Of a stretch of DNA of 64,000 bases, positions 61,858 to 64,000 are shown piece after piece. The position numbers and the translations under genes were made by a program. The stretch's first letter is position 1. The number at the start of each line of letters is the position of its first letter. Source of the stretch: Acanthochlamys bracteata. Its lineage: Eukaryota; Streptophyta; Magnoliopsida; Pandanales; Velloziaceae. The stretch covers positions 1,625,725 to 1,689,724 of the forward strand of contig CM034129.1 in the NCBI GenBank assembly GCA_019914995.1, written 5' to 3'. The notes beneath the pieces were generated by a model. That model was given only the letters and a program-made list of their open reading frames with translations, had not been told where the DNA came from and did no database searches.

Positions 61858-63931
61858 TTAAGACTTGATAATGGCAGGTTTATTGTTTCGCTTCCCCTTG
61901 AAACCTGAAGTAGAACTTTTTACTCTGCTGGTCACAAGAGCGTACATCTTCACAGGAAACAGCTCTTCGGGAAGTCCCTTCTGATTCTGATACATGAACA
62001 CAGCTTACATCAGGAATACAGCATACGCTTGCCCCAAGGTCATAATTTCTTATATGGATAATTAAGTGTACCTTTTCAGAATAGATGCAAAGCCCGCACC
62101 GATCAAATAGCTCTTTAAAATATTTATCAGACCTAGTGATGCTCTGGTCATCCTTATCTAGTACGAAGCCTGTGAACACCATCAAAAGCAACGAAAACTT
62201 CTATTTAATGAAAAGAATCTAAATGCATATTGCATTGATTCAGTGGAGAGCAGTCATACCGCTTCTTGCAACATTCTCTTTAACCACAAAAAACCCATTA
62301 GGTTTAAGTCCAGCCTATGGATTAAATAGGAGTCAGCAAAATAATGCAACATCTTTTTTTATGACATTTTCAAATTACAAAGCAAAATTTAAGTGACTCA
62401 AGAGTTGAAGACAGTGACATATATCAAAGATGCATCATATATTTCAAATCATTTATCCTTTTCTGATTTTTTGCTCATAGTTATTTCAGACGTCAAATAT
62501 CTACATTTCCCTACCAAGTTATATACCAATCCATTTCTAAAAACAACCTCTAAGCTCATTGATGCTGTTATACAACCTCAACAAGACTGCAATACGAATA
62601 TCATGAAGAAATGATATTTCACAGACAAAAGGGCAACATAACTTGGCCAGAGCTGAAATACCTTTGCACGCTTGAAAAATGATACAAAGTCATCATCTGG
62701 AAGGTGACCAATGCACCATTGGACCCAAATGACATCATACCTTCCTACTTCCGGTGTGAACTCCTACAAAGACCAAGAGACAAGTCAGGGTTTAATTTTT
62801 ATAGTTTAAAACAATGCACAGCCTTAGAATACCTATGGCTGAATATGAGAACTAGAGCATACCTGGAGAGGCACACAATAGAAGTTAACAGCTTGGTGAG
62901 AATCTTGACCAAAGTCACCACGAGGAGCTAAATTTTCGCGAGCAGCATCTAAAAAATGAGACACCGGCTCAACAAGATCGACCTATTCAAGAATGTAAGA
63001 ATTATTGATAGAATGATTTACCTGGAATTCCAGGAAGAACAGCACTGACCTATTTTTGCACTTAAAGAATGAACGTAATGAAATTTTATAACATATGGAA
63101 ATTGGTTGCAAATAGTTTGAAATATCTCAAATGCTTTCGTATAGAGACTTCCGCATCTTTACAACCAGCCCTCTTCCAATAGCACCATAAAAACAAAATA
63201 TTTTGACACCTTCTCAATATAAGAATGCATCAAATAAGAACTACTTACCTCGTTGAAGAATTTAAGAAGATGATTCTTGGTGACTCTTCCTATTCCAGCA
63301 CCACAATCTGCAAATTTTCACCTGTAAGGTTAGCCCCACATGCATCATTAACTTTACAACACAACTGAAAAATTCCAAAAGAACATAAGGAATGGTTTCT
63401 GGGTTGAGCGCATTGCTTCCGATAGATGAGTTTCAGAAAGGCATATCTTTAGGTGATGCTTGTCTGATCATTGTCTATGAAGGTTTTCTAAAACTACTTA
63501 GTAAAATTTGTTATATCTCCAAGAATATGGTTTTCAGCAAAACATTTGGTTCTTAATGCTGTTTCTATTGTGAAGTTGCATATTAATCACCTAAAATGAG
63601 AGAGCAGTATCTACTATGATGTAACAGAAAAAGCAAGTCTTTTCTTAATCCTTTTCATATAAAATTCTCTAGAGACCAAAACACAACTAGCAAAAAGAGA
63701 AAAAGATAACAATGCATTCAAAAGGAAACCAGTCAAAGCACACAAATATTGTGTATATGCTTCTTTGTGTGAGTGCGAGAGAGGGAGAGCACCAAGAGCG
63801 ACGAGATGGCGATATCCACCACCAAAGCGTTCGGCGAGAAGCGGCTGGAGAAATGCAGCGCTGCCCTTCACATCTGCTTCATTGACATGACCATATCCTC
63901 CAAGAACTCCGTCCACCGATGCATCCACTTC
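61858..63931 (-). CDS. NTMT1: Protein N-terminal methyltransferase 1-like, 5' end outside window
   Basis: Alpha-N-methyltransferase that methylates the N-terminal amine of proteins exposing an X-Pro-Lys-type end, such as histones and RCC1-like proteins; cytosol and nucleus. Exons in the window: 63931-63793, 63307-63249, 62982-62863, 62763-62662, 62314-62260, 62169-62072, 61986-61858, in continuous frame for 233 residues. Seen: EVDASVDGVLGGYGHVNEAD, the SAM-binding loop LDCGAGIGRVTKN, VDLVEPVSHFLDAARENL, YDVIWVQWCIGHLPDDDFV with the family's WCIGHL substrate motif, LKPNGFFVVKENV, GFVLDKDDQSITRSDKYFKE and a basic C-terminal tail (KGKRNNKPAIIKS). The Arabidopsis relative At5g44450 is about 276 aa, so roughly 45 N-terminal residues should lie just past the window edge. 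The first exon listed begins at an acceptor site, not an ATG. Confidence 0.93.
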
Positions 63932-64000
63932 CTACACTATCCAATAACCAAAACAGAAATTAAAAATTCTAAACTTTTTCTCAAAACCTTCACCAATTTC
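63932..64000 (-). other. Intron of the NTMT1-like gene, cut by the window end
   Basis: The AG acceptor at 63933-63932 (minus strand) is preceded by T-rich sequence. The upstream exon is not in the window. Confidence 0.7.

Noticed and set aside
63614-63928. 104-codon minus-strand ORF starting MDASVDGVLGG as a complete small gene
   Set aside because: It is one exon of the NTMT1-like gene read through into the intron; the downstream exons continue the enzyme in frame.

Overview
The window looks like nuclear DNA of a eudicot plant. The genes are intron-rich with AT-rich GT-AG introns, and the products are typical plant nuclear ones: a SAUR, an intronless PPR protein, a PR-5 thaumatin-like protein, a plastid-targeted histidine-biosynthesis enzyme and a plant-type ADF. 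Intergenic DNA is very AT-rich and carries short MITE-like repeats. I found no prophage, plasmid, CRISPR, rRNA or tRNA signal, and no coding transposon.

Layout: 24-7585 (+) APC5 of the anaphase-promoting complex, 20 exons. 7.6-12.2 kb intergenic with repeat copies and a retroposon 3'-end scrap. 12234-12641 (-) a SAUR41-type gene. 12.6-17.8 kb AT-rich intergenic. 17843-19006 (-) a two-exon protein with EAR motifs and a CPxC/CPxC zinc-ribbon-like end. 19.0-23.7 kb AT-rich intergenic. 23700-28780 (-) NOC2-type ribosome-assembly factor. 30725-32653 (+) ADF6-like actin-depolymerizing factor. 33146-36529 (+) HISN5, imidazoleglycerol-phosphate dehydratase. 37451-40830 (+) beta-tubulin. 41890-43210 (+) ERT2-like membrane/nuclear protein. 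43884-46457 (+) PPR protein of E type. 47528-53595 (-) N2227/CARNMT1-type methyltransferase, 19 exons. 54119-58085 (+) a decayed gene for a long coiled-coil protein, head to head with the methyltransferase. 59802-60476 (+) osmotin-like protein. 61858-63931 (-) NTMT1-type protein N-terminal methyltransferase, whose 5' end lies beyond the window.

The genes are mostly unrelated housekeeping functions: cell-cycle proteolysis, 60S assembly, actin and tubulin cytoskeleton, histidine synthesis, organelle RNA processing and protein methylation. They are neighbours, not a pathway. Exon boundaries were deduced by hand from reading-frame continuity, GT/AG sites and remembered family sequences. The summed exons give proteins of the usual family length for APC5 (898 aa), HISN5 (287), tubulin (444), ADF (146) and NOC2 (675).

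I did not find a convincing undescribed system. The best leads are a dispersed AT-rich MITE-like family of about ten copies whose ends match in both orientations, a second MITE-like family with one copy inside a HISN5 intron, the relic coiled-coil gene sharing a short promoter with an intact methyltransferase, and a reading-frame switch plus overlapping upstream ORF in the ERT2-like gene.
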